Part shown: in pieces, positions 22,154 through 31,808 of the stretch
Layout of the letters: each line of letters opens with the position of its first letter
Position numbering within the stretch: the stretch's first letter is position 1
Origin: Candidatus Saccharimonadota bacterium
GTDB lineage: Bacteria > Patescibacteriota > Saccharimonadia > Saccharimonadales > Saccharimonadaceae
Length of the DNA stretch: 64,000 bases
Direction: 5' to 3'
NCBI GenBank assembly: GCA_016866755.1
Contig: VGLK01000001.1
Span: 1 to 64,000 of the forward strand
Translations under genes and position numbers: made by a program
Notes under the pieces: generated by a model
The model's input: only the letters and a program-made list of their open reading frames with translations
What the model was told of the DNA's origin: nothing
Databases searched by the model: none

Positions 22154-23574
22154 GTGTATTATTTAAACGAACAAAAATTCTTGCAACTGTTGGTCCTGCG
22201 GTAAACAGTTACGAACAACTTTTAGCGATGTCTCAGGCTGGCGTAAACGGTTTTAGACTTAATTTTAGCCACGGCGATTACGCTGAGCGCGAGCAGCAAA
22301 TTGCCTGGATTCGTGAGACTACAGCAGAAACTGGCAAGCCGGTTGCGGTACTACAAGATCTACAAGGCCCTAAAATTCGTCTTGGTAAATTAAAAGACGA
22401 CATGCGCGTAGATGTAATGGCTGGCGATGAAATTGTTTTAGATAGCGCTGTAGAGCACGACGGCGGCACCACGCTGCCCGTGCAGTATAATCTTGCTGAA
22501 AAAGTTCAAATTGGTCAGCCGGTTTATATTTTTGATGGCAAAATTAAAACAACTATGATTGAAAAAGTGTCGGAGACGGCCATTAAATTGCGCGTAGAAA
22601 ACAGTGGCACGCTAATGAGTAAAAAAGGTATTAATTTACCTGATACCGATTTTGGTGGCGATATTTTAACGCCAAAAGATATTAAAGATTTGGAATTTGG
22701 CGCTACCCAAGATATAGATTTTGTTGCGCTTAGTTTTGTGCAAAATGCGAGTGATATTCATAATCTTCGCCAAATGCTGGTGGCAAACGGTTCTTCGGCA
22801 CAAATTATTGCCAAAATTGAAACTAAAGCGGCAATCCTTGATAGCGCGTTAGAAGAAATTGTACGAGCGAGCGACGGCGTGATGGTGGCGCGTGGTGATT
22901 TGGCGGTAGAAGCTGGGGCAGAAGTAGTACCAATTGTGCAACGACGAATTATTGCGCTGTGTCGACGTTACAATAAGCTTTCAATTGTGGCTACGCAGAT
23001 GATGGCAAGTATGGTTGATAGCCCCGAGCCAACGCGCGCCGAGGTGAGCGATGTGGCAAACGCCGTTATTTTAGGCGCCGATACAGTTATGTTATCGGAC
23101 GAAACTGCCAATGGTAGTTATCCAATTGAAACAGTTAAGGCTATGAAAAAGGTAATTCTTTACACTCAAGATCATGCCGAAGTAGCGCATATTAATGAGG
23201 CGGTAGAAGGTAAAAACCGACAGCGTGACGCAATTTCGCACGCTATTGTAGATTTAGCGCGCGATCTTCATGTAACGGCAATTATTGCTGAAACTAAAAC
23301 TGGTGCCACGGCGGCGGCAGTTGCTGGAAATCGTCCGAATCTACCAATTGTCGCGGTAACTAGCGAGCCACGAGCGGCTCAGCAACTAGCTCTTAGTTAC
23401 GCAACAAAAAGTTTTATTCGCCCAGATGGTGAAAATATTGGTGAATCGTTAGCAAGTGAGCTAAAAGAATCTGGCTACTTTGGTGATACGAGTGAAGTAA
23501 CTGTTGCGGTTATGAGCGGACGCGAACCAGGAGTAAGCGGCGGCACCGATACAATACGTATACGAAAATATTAA
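22150..23574 (+). CDS. pyk: Pyruvate kinase
   Basis: The 474-residue enzyme converts phosphoenolpyruvate and ADP to pyruvate and ATP. It shows KILATVGPAV, LNFSHGDY, the B-domain boundary DLQGPKIRLG, the catalytic Lys region AQIIAKIETK, MVARGDLAVE and LSDETANGSYP. Length is normal. It starts inside the GH5 stop (ATGA) and precedes pgk and tpiA on the same strand, giving a compact lower-glycolysis unit. No GAPDH gene is in the window. Confidence 0.96.
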   Translation: MSVLFKRTKILATVGPAVNSYEQLLAMSQAGVNGFRLNFSHGDYAEREQQIAWIRETTAETGKPVAVLQDLQGPKIRLGKLKDDMRVDVMAGDEIVLDSAVEHDGGTTLPVQYNLAEKVQIGQPVYIFDGKIKTTMIEKVSETAIKLRVENSGTLMSKKGINLPDTDFGGDILTPKDIKDLEFGATQDIDFVALSFVQNASDIHNLRQMLVANGSSAQIIAKIETKAAILDSALEEIVRASDGVMVARGDLAVEAGAEVVPIVQRRIIALCRRYNKLSIVATQMMASMVDSPEPTRAEVSDVANAVILGADTVMLSDETANGSYPIETVKAMKKVILYTQDHAEVAHINEAVEGKNRQRDAISHAIVDLARDLHVTAIIAETKTGATAAAVAGNRPNLPIVAVTSEPRAAQQLALSYATKSFIRPDGENIGESLASELKESGYFGDTSEVTVAVMSGREPGVSGGTDTIRIRKY

Positions 23575-23591
23575 AAAATTTGGGTGGGCTT

Positions 23592-24848
23592 ATGAAATTT
23601 TTAAAACAAACTATACGCGATATTCACCTTGAGGGGCGTACAGTGTTACTGCGTGCCGACTATAATGTGCCTCTACAAAAAGATGGCACCATTAGCGACG
23701 ACTTACGGATTCGTGCTAGCCTACCGACCATCGAATATTTGTTAAAAAAACGCTGTAAAGTGGCGATTATAAGTCATCTTGGGCGACCAGATGGAAAGCG
23801 CGATGAACGCTACACGTTGGAGCCAGCGGCTGCTCGCTTGGCGCAGTTACTTGAACGCGATGTGCGATTTGTAGACGATTGTTGGGGTGATAAGGTTTCG
23901 CAAGTGATGCGACTTGCAAAGCCGGGTAGTATAACGGTGTTAGAAAATTTGCGATTTTATAACGAAGAAGAGGCTAATGACGAGACGTTTGCCCGCAATG
24001 TAGCTAAAAGTTCTCGTGCTGATTATTTTGTACAAGATGGTTTTGGCGTGGTACACAGGGCGCACGCCAGTACGAGTGCCATTACGCATTATTTACCGAG
24101 CGTTGCTGGTTTGCTACTGGAAAGAGAAGTGCAGACAATAGCGGGTGCCGTACAAGCGCCCGATCGACCGCTTGTAGCTATTATGGGCGGGGCTAAGGTG
24201 AGTGATAAAATTAAGGTTATTGAGCAGCTGGTTAAAAAAGCAGACAAAATAATTATTGGTGGCGCAATGGCAAACACGTTTTTACAGTACAAAGGTGTTT
24301 CAGTTGGAAAAAGCAAGGTCGAGGGTGACGTAGCTGATATTCTTGATGCCGTATATGCCTCGGTAGAAAAAAAGCTCGCTAGTACAAAAAACATTTTAAA
24401 AGCCCCGCAAACGGTTGATGAGTTTATACTATTGCCACAAGACGTTGCGATTGCACACGATACCGATGATAGCACCCGTCGTTGTGTGTCGATTGACCAG
24501 ATTCCTAGCGATGCAATGGCGTTAGATATAGGTGACGCGACAATTGAGCGTTACTGTGATGAATTGGCGAATGCGAAAACTGTTATATGGAATGGCCCGC
24601 TTGGTTTTTCGGAAAATCCAACTTTCGCCCATGGTTCAGCACGGGTGGCACTTACGCTAGCGCAGAATACAAATATTACCTCGGTGGTTGGCGGAGGCGA
24701 TACAGCCGACTTTGTATTAAAATGGGATGCAAACGATGGCGCAAGTTTTACGCATGTTTCAACTGGTGGTGGCGCGGGCTTAGATTTAATGGCTGGCGCA
24801 CCTTTGCCGGGTCTAGAAAGTTTGCTAGACGCCACACGAGCAAAATGA
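23592..24848 (+). CDS. pgk: Phosphoglycerate kinase
   Basis: The motifs LLRADYNVPL, SHLGRPDG, the Arg-containing LENLRFYNEEE, GGAKVSDKIKV, WNGPLGFSE and GGGDTADF identify a full-length PGK (418 residues) that makes ATP from 1,3-bisphosphoglycerate. ATG 23592 is preferred over the TTG at 23580. GGGTGGG precedes it as a possible ribosome site, and the same motif stands before the gene at 25661. Confidence 0.96.
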   Translation: MKFLKQTIRDIHLEGRTVLLRADYNVPLQKDGTISDDLRIRASLPTIEYLLKKRCKVAIISHLGRPDGKRDERYTLEPAAARLAQLLERDVRFVDDCWGDKVSQVMRLAKPGSITVLENLRFYNEEEANDETFARNVAKSSRADYFVQDGFGVVHRAHASTSAITHYLPSVAGLLLEREVQTIAGAVQAPDRPLVAIMGGAKVSDKIKVIEQLVKKADKIIIGGAMANTFLQYKGVSVGKSKVEGDVADILDAVYASVEKKLASTKNILKAPQTVDEFILLPQDVAIAHDTDDSTRRCVSIDQIPSDAMALDIGDATIERYCDELANAKTVIWNGPLGFSENPTFAHGSARVALTLAQNTNITSVVGGGDTADFVLKWDANDGASFTHVSTGGGAGLDLMAGAPLPGLESLLDATRAK

Positions 24849-24870
24849 TACACTAAAAAGCATAAACGCT

Positions 24871-25644
24871 ATGAAAACCACAACGAATAAAACGCTGATT
24901 GTTGCCAACTGGAAAATGAACTTCACTATGCATGAGGCTAGTTTATATATGCACAGTCTTATGAAGCAAGTTCATGTACCACGATCGGCCGAAGTGGTGA
25001 TTGCCCCAACAATGTTTACGTTACAATCTATGAGTTTGCAGCTTCATTCACATAGGCAATTTAAGCTAGCAGCTCAAAATTTTTATTGGCGCGATAGTGG
25101 CGCGTACACTGGTGAAGTTTCTGCCTCGCAGCTGCGTGGAATTGTACAGTATGGCATAGTCGGGCACTCGGAGCGCCGGCATATTTTTCATGAGCATGAT
25201 AAAGATGTGCGCGCAAAAGTTCAGGCGGCTTTACGTAATGAAATAACACCGATACTTTGTGTAGGAGAGACGGCGAGCGAGCGGACTCATGGTGAAACTG
25301 AAGCTGTCTTGCATGACCAGCTTATTGGCGGCCTTGCAAACGTAACAAGTGATGAAATTTCACGCGTAGTTATTGCTTATGAGCCGGTGTGGGCGATTGG
25401 AACGGGTGATAATGCCAAACCTCACGATGTGCAACGTGCAATTCGTACTATCCGGCAGCAAATTGCCCATTTGTATGGCGAAAAGGCGGGTAGTGAAGTG
25501 CGAGTATTGTACGGCGGTAGTGTTAAAGGGGCTTCGGCGTCTGAGTATCTTAAGATATCTGGGGTAAATGGGCTTTTAGTGGGTGGCGCCAGCCTTGATT
25601 TGCACGAATTTGAAGAAATTATAAGCGCAGCGCGCACTATATAA
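24871..25644 (+). CDS. tpiA: Triosephosphate isomerase
   Basis: The 257-residue TIM barrel has the N-terminal VANWKMN (catalytic Lys), GHSERR (catalytic His), AYEPVWAIGTG (catalytic Glu) and the phosphate-binding LYGGSV and GGASL loops. It interconverts dihydroxyacetone phosphate and glyceraldehyde 3-phosphate. It is third in the pyk-pgk-tpiA row. A weak extended -10 (TACACT at 24849-24854) may add a local promoter. Confidence 0.96.
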   Translation: MKTTTNKTLIVANWKMNFTMHEASLYMHSLMKQVHVPRSAEVVIAPTMFTLQSMSLQLHSHRQFKLAAQNFYWRDSGAYTGEVSASQLRGIVQYGIVGHSERRHIFHEHDKDVRAKVQAALRNEITPILCVGETASERTHGETEAVLHDQLIGGLANVTSDEISRVVIAYEPVWAIGTGDNAKPHDVQRAIRTIRQQIAHLYGEKAGSEVRVLYGGSVKGASASEYLKISGVNGLLVGGASLDLHEFEEIISAARTI

Positions 25645-25660
25645 AAAGTTAGGGTGGGAA

Positions 25661-26839
25661 ATGTCTGATATTGATTTTGATGAATTGGACAAAGCGGTTC
25701 AGTCGCTGATGGAAAAGCACGATACAATCCGTGACGCGTCGCCGAGTACGCAGCAAGACTCAGTTTCAGGCGCAGTATCGGACGAAGAGTCGAACAGTGT
25801 CGTTACACCAGCCCCAGCGCCCTCTCTGCAGCGACATGCTTCGCCGCGAATTATGGACGTTGTTCGGCCAAAAACTCAATCTGTGTCGAGTAGAATTAAC
25901 GTAACTTCGCCGGTAAGTCGCTCGTCTCGCACGCTTAATCCCGTTGGCGCTGATACTACGGCTCAAAATACTGAACGCGATCAATCGGCTGCAACTAAGT
26001 CGATGGATATCGTACGACCACGATCGTCATTCTCGTATTCACGTACGCCAGTGCAGACTAACGATGCCATAGAGCCTCAGACGGAACTTATCTCAACTCG
26101 CCGCTCAACTGCTGTTACGGTCGATTCTTTTGCTGATACAGCTGCTGCTGAAATGTTACTAGATAATCTTTCGATAGCTAGTTTTGATGAGCCCGACTAT
26201 GAAGACACTGTGACTACGCAATCCAAAAATTCAGCTAAAGACTACAGCGGTGACGATGTTACTGTGCCTAAAAGCGATACAAGCGCTACACAGCTTACGA
26301 CTGCGAGTAATGAGTCTGAAGAACAAGATAGGGTTGAAAAAGATTCTACTCCAGAGCCGCAAGCACAATCTCAGTCGCAAACTTTAAACGCTGAAGACGA
26401 GCTTGATTCATATTCGCCATTTTTACCTGATGCTACAAGTAAGGTAGAAAAACGTCCACTTGGCATGCGTGACGAGCTAGATGATGATATGGTAGCCGAA
26501 GAATTACAATTCGCTGGTCCGCAAGTTGCAAAACCACAACCAGAAATTGCGACTAACGATGTCGCCGAGGTTGAATCGGAGTCAGGAATGGTTAACCCTA
26601 ATGAACCTACACCGGTTGCCGGCCAAGTGGCAAACCCTACTGTTTTATCGCTACAGTCAGGTTTAAGTAAAGAAGATGACAATGAAGATAGTGGCTCAAT
26701 TTATGATCCGCACACCTATCATCAACCGTTAGCGCATCCAGAGCGCGTTCGATCGGGGTGGTGGAGTGTTTTATGGATTGTGGCATTATTACTTATTGGT
26801 GCAGCAAGCGGCGCAGCGTACTTTCTTTTGGTACAATAG
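25661..26839 (+). CDS. Tail-anchored, mostly disordered protein
   Basis: The 392-residue product is acidic, Ser/Thr/Gln-rich and low in complexity until a single C-terminal membrane helix (WWSVLWIVALLLIGAASG) leaving a few residues outside. A short motif recurs: PRIMDVVRPKTQSVSSR (about residue 65) and SMDIVRPRSSFSYSR (about 112). This suggests a cytosolic scaffold held at the membrane, with the MD[VI]VRP motifs as binding sites. It follows tpiA by 16 nt and ends inside the promoter of the helicase gene. No named family recognised. Confidence 0.7.
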   Translation: MSDIDFDELDKAVQSLMEKHDTIRDASPSTQQDSVSGAVSDEESNSVVTPAPAPSLQRHASPRIMDVVRPKTQSVSSRINVTSPVSRSSRTLNPVGADTTAQNTERDQSAATKSMDIVRPRSSFSYSRTPVQTNDAIEPQTELISTRRSTAVTVDSFADTAAAEMLLDNLSIASFDEPDYEDTVTTQSKNSAKDYSGDDVTVPKSDTSATQLTTASNESEEQDRVEKDSTPEPQAQSQSQTLNAEDELDSYSPFLPDATSKVEKRPLGMRDELDDDMVAEELQFAGPQVAKPQPEIATNDVAEVESESGMVNPNEPTPVAGQVANPTVLSLQSGLSKEDDNEDSGSIYDPHTYHQPLAHPERVRSGWWSVLWIVALLLIGAASGAAYFLLVQ

Positions 26840-26845
26840 ATAGAG

Positions 26846-28966
26846 ATGAATTTGAGCGAAGGGTTAAATGAAGCACAAGCGGGTGCAGTTGAGTGTGTCA
26901 GTGGGCCGCTGCTTATTTTAGCGGGTGCTGGTAGCGGTAAAACAAAAACCTTAACGCACCGAATCGCTCATTTAATAACTAATCAAAATATTTACCCAAG
27001 CCGTATTTTAGCGGTAACATTTACTAATAAAGCTGCCAAAGAAATGCGACATAGGTTGGCAGAATTAATAGGCGAGCATAGCGATGACCGCTCATTTATG
27101 CCGTGGATGGGTACGTTTCATGGTATTTGTGTTCGATTACTTAGAATGGACGGAGCCGCGATTGGCATTGCCAAAAATTTTGTTATTTACGATGAAGATG
27201 ATCGGCAGGCGCTTATAAAACAAGCCATGAAACTACACGGCGTGAGCGATAAAGACCTAAAAGCTCGCTCAGTGTCGGCGGCCATTTCTCAGGCTAAAAA
27301 TGAATTACGTACCGCCGATGATTTAGCGCAGGCCGCCTACGGACCGCGCCAAGAAATGATTGCGAAACTTTATAAAGAATACGAAACCATGCGACGTACG
27401 GCTCAGGCGCTTGATTTTGATGATTTGCTGATTGAAGTAGTGCGGTTACTAAAAGAAGCACCGCAAGTGCGAAAAGCCTGGCAAGAACATTTTCGCCATA
27501 TTTTAATTGATGAGTACCAGGATACGAATGCAGCGCAATATGAAATTGTGCGACTATTAGTAAACGACGAACGCAATATATGCGTGGTGGGTGACGATTG
27601 GCAAAGTATTTATAGCTGGCGCGGAGCCGATTTTAAAAATATTTTAAATTTTGAACGTGATTTTTCTGGTGCCAAAGTTATTAAGCTTGAACAAAACTAT
27701 CGCAGTACCACTGCCATTTTAACGGCGGCACAAGCGGTAATCGAAAAAAACACCGAACGCACCGATAAAGTATTGTGGACCGATGTAGGTGAAGGCGCTC
27801 CGGTTCAGGTGCTTGCCGTGTACGATGAAACTGAGGAAGCGGCGATAATTGCCGATAAAATAAGTGCACAAATTTCGATTGGCGCACGCGGCTATAACGA
27901 TTTTGCCGTGCTGTATCGTACCAACGCCCAAAGTTACAATATCGAGCGGGCGCTACGGCAGCGATTTATCCCTTACCAAATTTTCGGTAGTATTCGCTTT
28001 TTGGATCGAGCGGTTATTAAAGATATTATGGCATATTTAAAAGTTCTGCATCAACCAAACGACACGGTAAGTTTTAGCCGAATTGTGAATACGCCGGCGC
28101 GTGGCATTGGTGCCGCTAGTTTAGAGAAATTTTATGCTTGGCAACGATCGACTGGTGAAGATATTGTGACGTCGCTGCAGTTGGTGCGTGAAGCCAGTAG
28201 CGTAACAGCTCGAGCCAGAAATGCACTGGCGCAACTTGGTATGACGCTACGTGAACTGCAATTAGGCATGGAAGACGGTGACCCGAGCGAAATAATTGAG
28301 CGAGTTGTGAAGCGAACAGGCTACTATGACGTACTAAATGATGGGTCGCCTCAGGCAGATGATAATCTTGAGCATTATTCAACATTACTAAGTGAGTCTA
28401 AAGTTTACGGCGATATGGCGACGTTTTTAGAGGAAATGGCGCTGATGTCGAGTAGTGATAAAAATTCAGATGGCGAAAGTGTAACGCTAATGACGCTACA
28501 TGCGGCTAAAGGTTTAGAATTTCCGGTGGTATTTATGGCCGGTATGGAAGAAGGGATTTTTCCTCACTCGCGCGTTCACGACAGCGGCAAATTAGAAGAT
28601 ATCGAAGAGGAGCGCCGGCTTTGTTATGTGGGAATGACGCGAGCGCGACAAGAGTTGTATCTTACGCACACTCGCTCGCGTATGCAGTTTGGTCAGCGTT
28701 CTTACAACATGCCGTCGCGTTTTCTTAAAGATATGAGTGAGGCGGCTAATGATGAAATGTCATATGATGAGCCGCAGTATATTAGAGACGAAGATGCTTT
28801 TTATGATGAGAGCGTAGGCATTGAAGTGGGTGATAAGGTAAAGGCGGCAGCTTTTGGCGTAGGTGTTGTAACCGATGTAGACGGCATGGCGGTAACTATT
28901 CATTTTGATTCTGGTCAAGAAAAAAAGCTTAATATAGAATACGCTCGGCTAGAAAAAATCGGCTAA
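26846..28966 (+). CDS. UvrD/PcrA-type superfamily 1 helicase
   Basis: All SF1A motifs are present: Walker A GAGSGKTKTL, VTFTNKAAKEM, Walker B LIDEYQDTN, LEQNYRST, TLHAAKGLEF and YVGMTRARQ. A C-terminal Tudor-like segment (GDKVKAAAFGVGVV) matches PcrA/UvrD. Length 706 is typical. It unwinds DNA 3'-5' in repair and replication. The -10 TACAAT (26832-26837, extended TGG) overlaps the end of the preceding gene and ends 8 nt before the ATG, indicating a leaderless start. Confidence 0.95.
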   Translation: MNLSEGLNEAQAGAVECVSGPLLILAGAGSGKTKTLTHRIAHLITNQNIYPSRILAVTFTNKAAKEMRHRLAELIGEHSDDRSFMPWMGTFHGICVRLLRMDGAAIGIAKNFVIYDEDDRQALIKQAMKLHGVSDKDLKARSVSAAISQAKNELRTADDLAQAAYGPRQEMIAKLYKEYETMRRTAQALDFDDLLIEVVRLLKEAPQVRKAWQEHFRHILIDEYQDTNAAQYEIVRLLVNDERNICVVGDDWQSIYSWRGADFKNILNFERDFSGAKVIKLEQNYRSTTAILTAAQAVIEKNTERTDKVLWTDVGEGAPVQVLAVYDETEEAAIIADKISAQISIGARGYNDFAVLYRTNAQSYNIERALRQRFIPYQIFGSIRFLDRAVIKDIMAYLKVLHQPNDTVSFSRIVNTPARGIGAASLEKFYAWQRSTGEDIVTSLQLVREASSVTARARNALAQLGMTLRELQLGMEDGDPSEIIERVVKRTGYYDVLNDGSPQADDNLEHYSTLLSESKVYGDMATFLEEMALMSSSDKNSDGESVTLMTLHAAKGLEFPVVFMAGMEEGIFPHSRVHDSGKLEDIEEERRLCYVGMTRARQELYLTHTRSRMQFGQRSYNMPSRFLKDMSEAANDEMSYDEPQYIRDEDAFYDESVGIEVGDKVKAAAFGVGVVTDVDGMAVTIHFDSGQEKKLNIEYARLEKIG

Positions 28967-29024
28967 TTGGCGTATTTATGGTATACTTATTTAGAGTCGA
29001 ATCTATAATTTTGACACAACTTAT

Positions 29025-30236
29025 ATGATGTATATAGCTCGTTTTGGAACGAACAATAGATTGTTTACTTACCTATCGCGCCACTTGTGGTTGCTTTTTG
29101 CTATAGCAGGTATGGTAACGGCGCTTAGTTTGCTTGCATGGTCTCAAATTTCATCGGCTCAAGCCGAAACTGACGCAACTAGTGCCAGTCGCGATCATTT
29201 ATTAACAATTTACGACCGCGGCATTGAGCGCACCGTTATGACAAATGCCGATACTATTGGTGAGGCGCTTCATTCGGCAGGGGTGACACTCGAGGCAGTT
29301 GATATTGTAGAGCCTTCGCAGGACGAAAAGCTCGTTGCATCTAAATATCACGTTAATATCTATCGTGCGCACCCTGTTACTGTTGTGGAAGGCGCTTCGC
29401 GAACCAAAGTAATCACAGCACACCAAACGCCGCGACAAATTGCTGAAGCAGCTAATATTACGCTCTACGATGAAGACACTGCTACTGTTGAACCAGTAAG
29501 TGACAACATTTTAATTGATGGCGCTAGTATGACAGTGTCGATTGAACGAGCAACACCTCTTACGCTAGTTTTATATGGCCAGAAAAGTGAGATTCGTACC
29601 CAAGCGGCGACGGTTGAAGAGTTGCTGCGCGATAAAGATATAACACTTGGCGCTGAAGATACGTTGTCGGTAGATAAAGCAGCGGCAATTACTGAAGGTA
29701 TGACGATTGAAATTTGGCGCAATGGCACGCAAACAATCACTGAAGAGCAGGAGGTTGAGTTTACGATTGAGCAAATTAAAGACGCTAATCGAGAAGTTGG
29801 TTTTAAAGAGGTAAAAACAGCTGGTGAAAAAGGTAAAAAGACTGTTACTTACGAAATTGAAATGAAAAATGGCCAAGAAGTGGCGCGTAAAGAAATTCAA
29901 AGCGTGGTAACAAAAGAGCCGAAAAAGCAAACTGAAATTGTAGGTAGTAAGAGTAACGTTGCTGGTGTGACTGGTGATAACGCCGCTCTACTTGCTGCGC
30001 TGCGACAGTGTGAGACGGGTGGTAATTATTCAACAAACACCGGAAATGGCTATTATGGCGCTTACCAATTCTCGCAGCCGACATGGAATGCTATGCGAAC
30101 AGGCTACTCTTCTGCTCACACTGCGCCGCCAGAGGTACAAGATGATGCCGCACTTCGACTAGCGCAGCGCAGCGGTTTTCATTCACAGTTTCCTGGCTGT
30201 TCGCGTAAACTAGGGCTGCCGGCCTATCCAAATTAG
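29025..30236 (+). CDS. RpfB-like cell wall lytic transglycosylase (DUF348-G5-Rpf)
   Basis: A membrane anchor (about residues 21-40) is followed by repeated DUF348 domains (LLTIYDRGIERTVMT; YHVNIYRAHPVTVVE; TPLTLVLYGQKSE), a G5 domain (about 225-300) and a C-terminal Rpf domain (about 318-403). The Rpf domain carries the catalytic Glu in QCETGGNY plus YYGAYQFSQPTW. This is the architecture of actinobacterial RpfB, which cleaves peptidoglycan and promotes resuscitation from dormancy. Its neighbour is ksgA, as in mycobacteria. Confidence 0.9.
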   Translation: MMYIARFGTNNRLFTYLSRHLWLLFAIAGMVTALSLLAWSQISSAQAETDATSASRDHLLTIYDRGIERTVMTNADTIGEALHSAGVTLEAVDIVEPSQDEKLVASKYHVNIYRAHPVTVVEGASRTKVITAHQTPRQIAEAANITLYDEDTATVEPVSDNILIDGASMTVSIERATPLTLVLYGQKSEIRTQAATVEELLRDKDITLGAEDTLSVDKAAAITEGMTIEIWRNGTQTITEEQEVEFTIEQIKDANREVGFKEVKTAGEKGKKTVTYEIEMKNGQEVARKEIQSVVTKEPKKQTEIVGSKSNVAGVTGDNAALLAALRQCETGGNYSTNTGNGYYGAYQFSQPTWNAMRTGYSSAHTAPPEVQDDAALRLAQRSGFHSQFPGCSRKLGLPAYPN

Positions 30237-30239
30237 TTT

Positions 30240-31022
30240 ATGGCAGGACCTAAAAAACACCTTGGTCAACATTGGCTAAAGGATCGCAGTATATTGCAGG
30301 CAATAGCCGACGCGGCAGAGCTTACAAAGTCTGACACTGTGCTAGAAATTGGGCCAGGACTCGGTACTCTAACCAGTGTGCTATTAAAACAGGCGGGTAA
30401 TGTGTGCGCGGTTGAGTTTGATGCGGAGTTGGCCGCAAAGCTACCGGCTCAGTTTCCGGGAACAAATTTAGAAGTTATTCACGAAGATATTCTTCTCTAT
30501 AATCTTGAGCAACTACCTGCCGGTTATAAAGTTGTAGCAAATGTTCCATATTATATAACTAGTAAAATTGTACAAAAACTAATGACTGCATCGAACAAAC
30601 CGTCGCTTGTAGTGCTGCTGGTGCAGAAAGAAGTCGCTGAACGGATAGCCGCCAAGCCGGGTAATATGAGTATTTTAGGCGTTTCGGCGCAAATATATGC
30701 TAGTGCCGAACTTGCTATGGAGGTGCCAGCGCACTATTTTACTCCTCCGCCAAAAGTAGATTCGCAGGTAGTAGTACTAAAGACGCACCAAATTAGTCGC
30801 ATACCTGAAGGTGAAAGAGATTTCTTTAATGTAGTAAAGGCAGGCTTTTCGGCTAAACGAAAAAAACTTCGCTCCAGCCTTAGTGGCGGACTAGCAATTA
30901 GCAAGCCTATGGCTGAAAAACTTTTGCTATCGAGCAACATAAACCCAGATAGTCGTGCGGAAGACTTAGCGGTTGAAGACTGGCTGCGATTACATGAACA
31001 GGTTGCGGCTTCTAAAAAGTAA
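30240..31022 (+). CDS. ksgA: 16S rRNA dimethyladenosine methyltransferase KsgA
   Basis: KsgA dimethylates the two adjacent adenines in helix 45 of 16S rRNA. The protein has the LGQHWLKD start, SAM motif LEIGPGLGTLT, acidic VEFDAEL, the catalytic NVPY motif (ANVPYYITS) and FTPPPKVDS. Length 260 is typical. It starts 3 nt after the Rpf gene stop with no ribosome site of its own, and its last codon overlaps the next gene start. Confidence 0.94.
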   Translation: MAGPKKHLGQHWLKDRSILQAIADAAELTKSDTVLEIGPGLGTLTSVLLKQAGNVCAVEFDAELAAKLPAQFPGTNLEVIHEDILLYNLEQLPAGYKVVANVPYYITSKIVQKLMTASNKPSLVVLLVQKEVAERIAAKPGNMSILGVSAQIYASAELAMEVPAHYFTPPPKVDSQVVVLKTHQISRIPEGERDFFNVVKAGFSAKRKKLRSSLSGGLAISKPMAEKLLLSSNINPDSRAEDLAVEDWLRLHEQVAASKK

Positions 31023-31780
31023 TGATTTCTCGTGATCAGCCGACAATTTTTAACAATACAACGCTTAGCGTAGCAATATCTTCACGGGTAGATCGGTCTA
31101 TGCTTAATCGACTGCAACCGGGTGACGAAAGAGTTAAGCAGGCGCGGCGAGATTTTCTGTATGGTATAAATATTTCGCCCAAAAATATTCTGAGTCAATG
31201 GATTACCTACGGCGAAGCGGAAACCTATGACGATATTTATTTGCTTGATGCTACAGCCCGACAGCAGGCAATAAGAGTAGGCGGCATTCGAGCTGACGGT
31301 ATAATTGTGCAGGGCTCTGGAGTTGGAATTTTTTTGCCAGTAGCCGATTGTATTGCGACAGTATTGTACGATCCTGTTCGCCGCATATTCGGCTTGCTAC
31401 ACATGGGCCGACATTCCACGCTTACATCAATACTGCCAAATGCCATTAAACAGTTTATAAATTTAGGAACTAAGCCAGACGATATTAAGGTATGGATGAG
31501 CCCACATGCCCAGCGTAATTCGTATGTTTTACGTTATTTTACCGCACGTAGTCAGCCGGCGTGGCAAGGGTTTTATGATGAAAAGGTTGATAGTAATAGC
31601 GGTGAAACACTGTTTTATATTGATATGGCTGGGTACAACCGTCAGCAATTGTTAAACGCGGGCGTAAACGCAAATAATATTCAAATTTCTACAGTAGATA
31701 CCGTTACGAGCGAAAATTATTTCTCCCATTCCGCTGGTGATATTTTAGGTCGCAACGGTGTTGTTGCCTATTTAGCGTAA
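31022..31780 (+). CDS. PgeF/YfiH-like (laccase-domain) protein, atypical
   Basis: The fold signature of the DUF152 multicopper-oxidase-like family is visible: RADGIIVQGSG, PVADCIATVLYD with the conserved Cys, and a C-terminal TSENYFSHSAGD...GR. Family members are purine nucleoside phosphorylases or help process wall peptides using a Zn site of two His and one Cys. Here the usual first His (QxHG) reads SQWITYG, so that ligand appears missing; LLHMGRHS keeps the second His. It may be catalytically altered. It is coupled to ksgA by overlap. Confidence 0.75.
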   Translation: MISRDQPTIFNNTTLSVAISSRVDRSMLNRLQPGDERVKQARRDFLYGINISPKNILSQWITYGEAETYDDIYLLDATARQQAIRVGGIRADGIIVQGSGVGIFLPVADCIATVLYDPVRRIFGLLHMGRHSTLTSILPNAIKQFINLGTKPDDIKVWMSPHAQRNSYVLRYFTARSQPAWQGFYDEKVDSNSGETLFYIDMAGYNRQQLLNAGVNANNIQISTVDTVTSENYFSHSAGDILGRNGVVAYLA

Positions 31781-31808
31781 CTGTAGCGTTCTGGTATACT
31801 AAAGGGTA

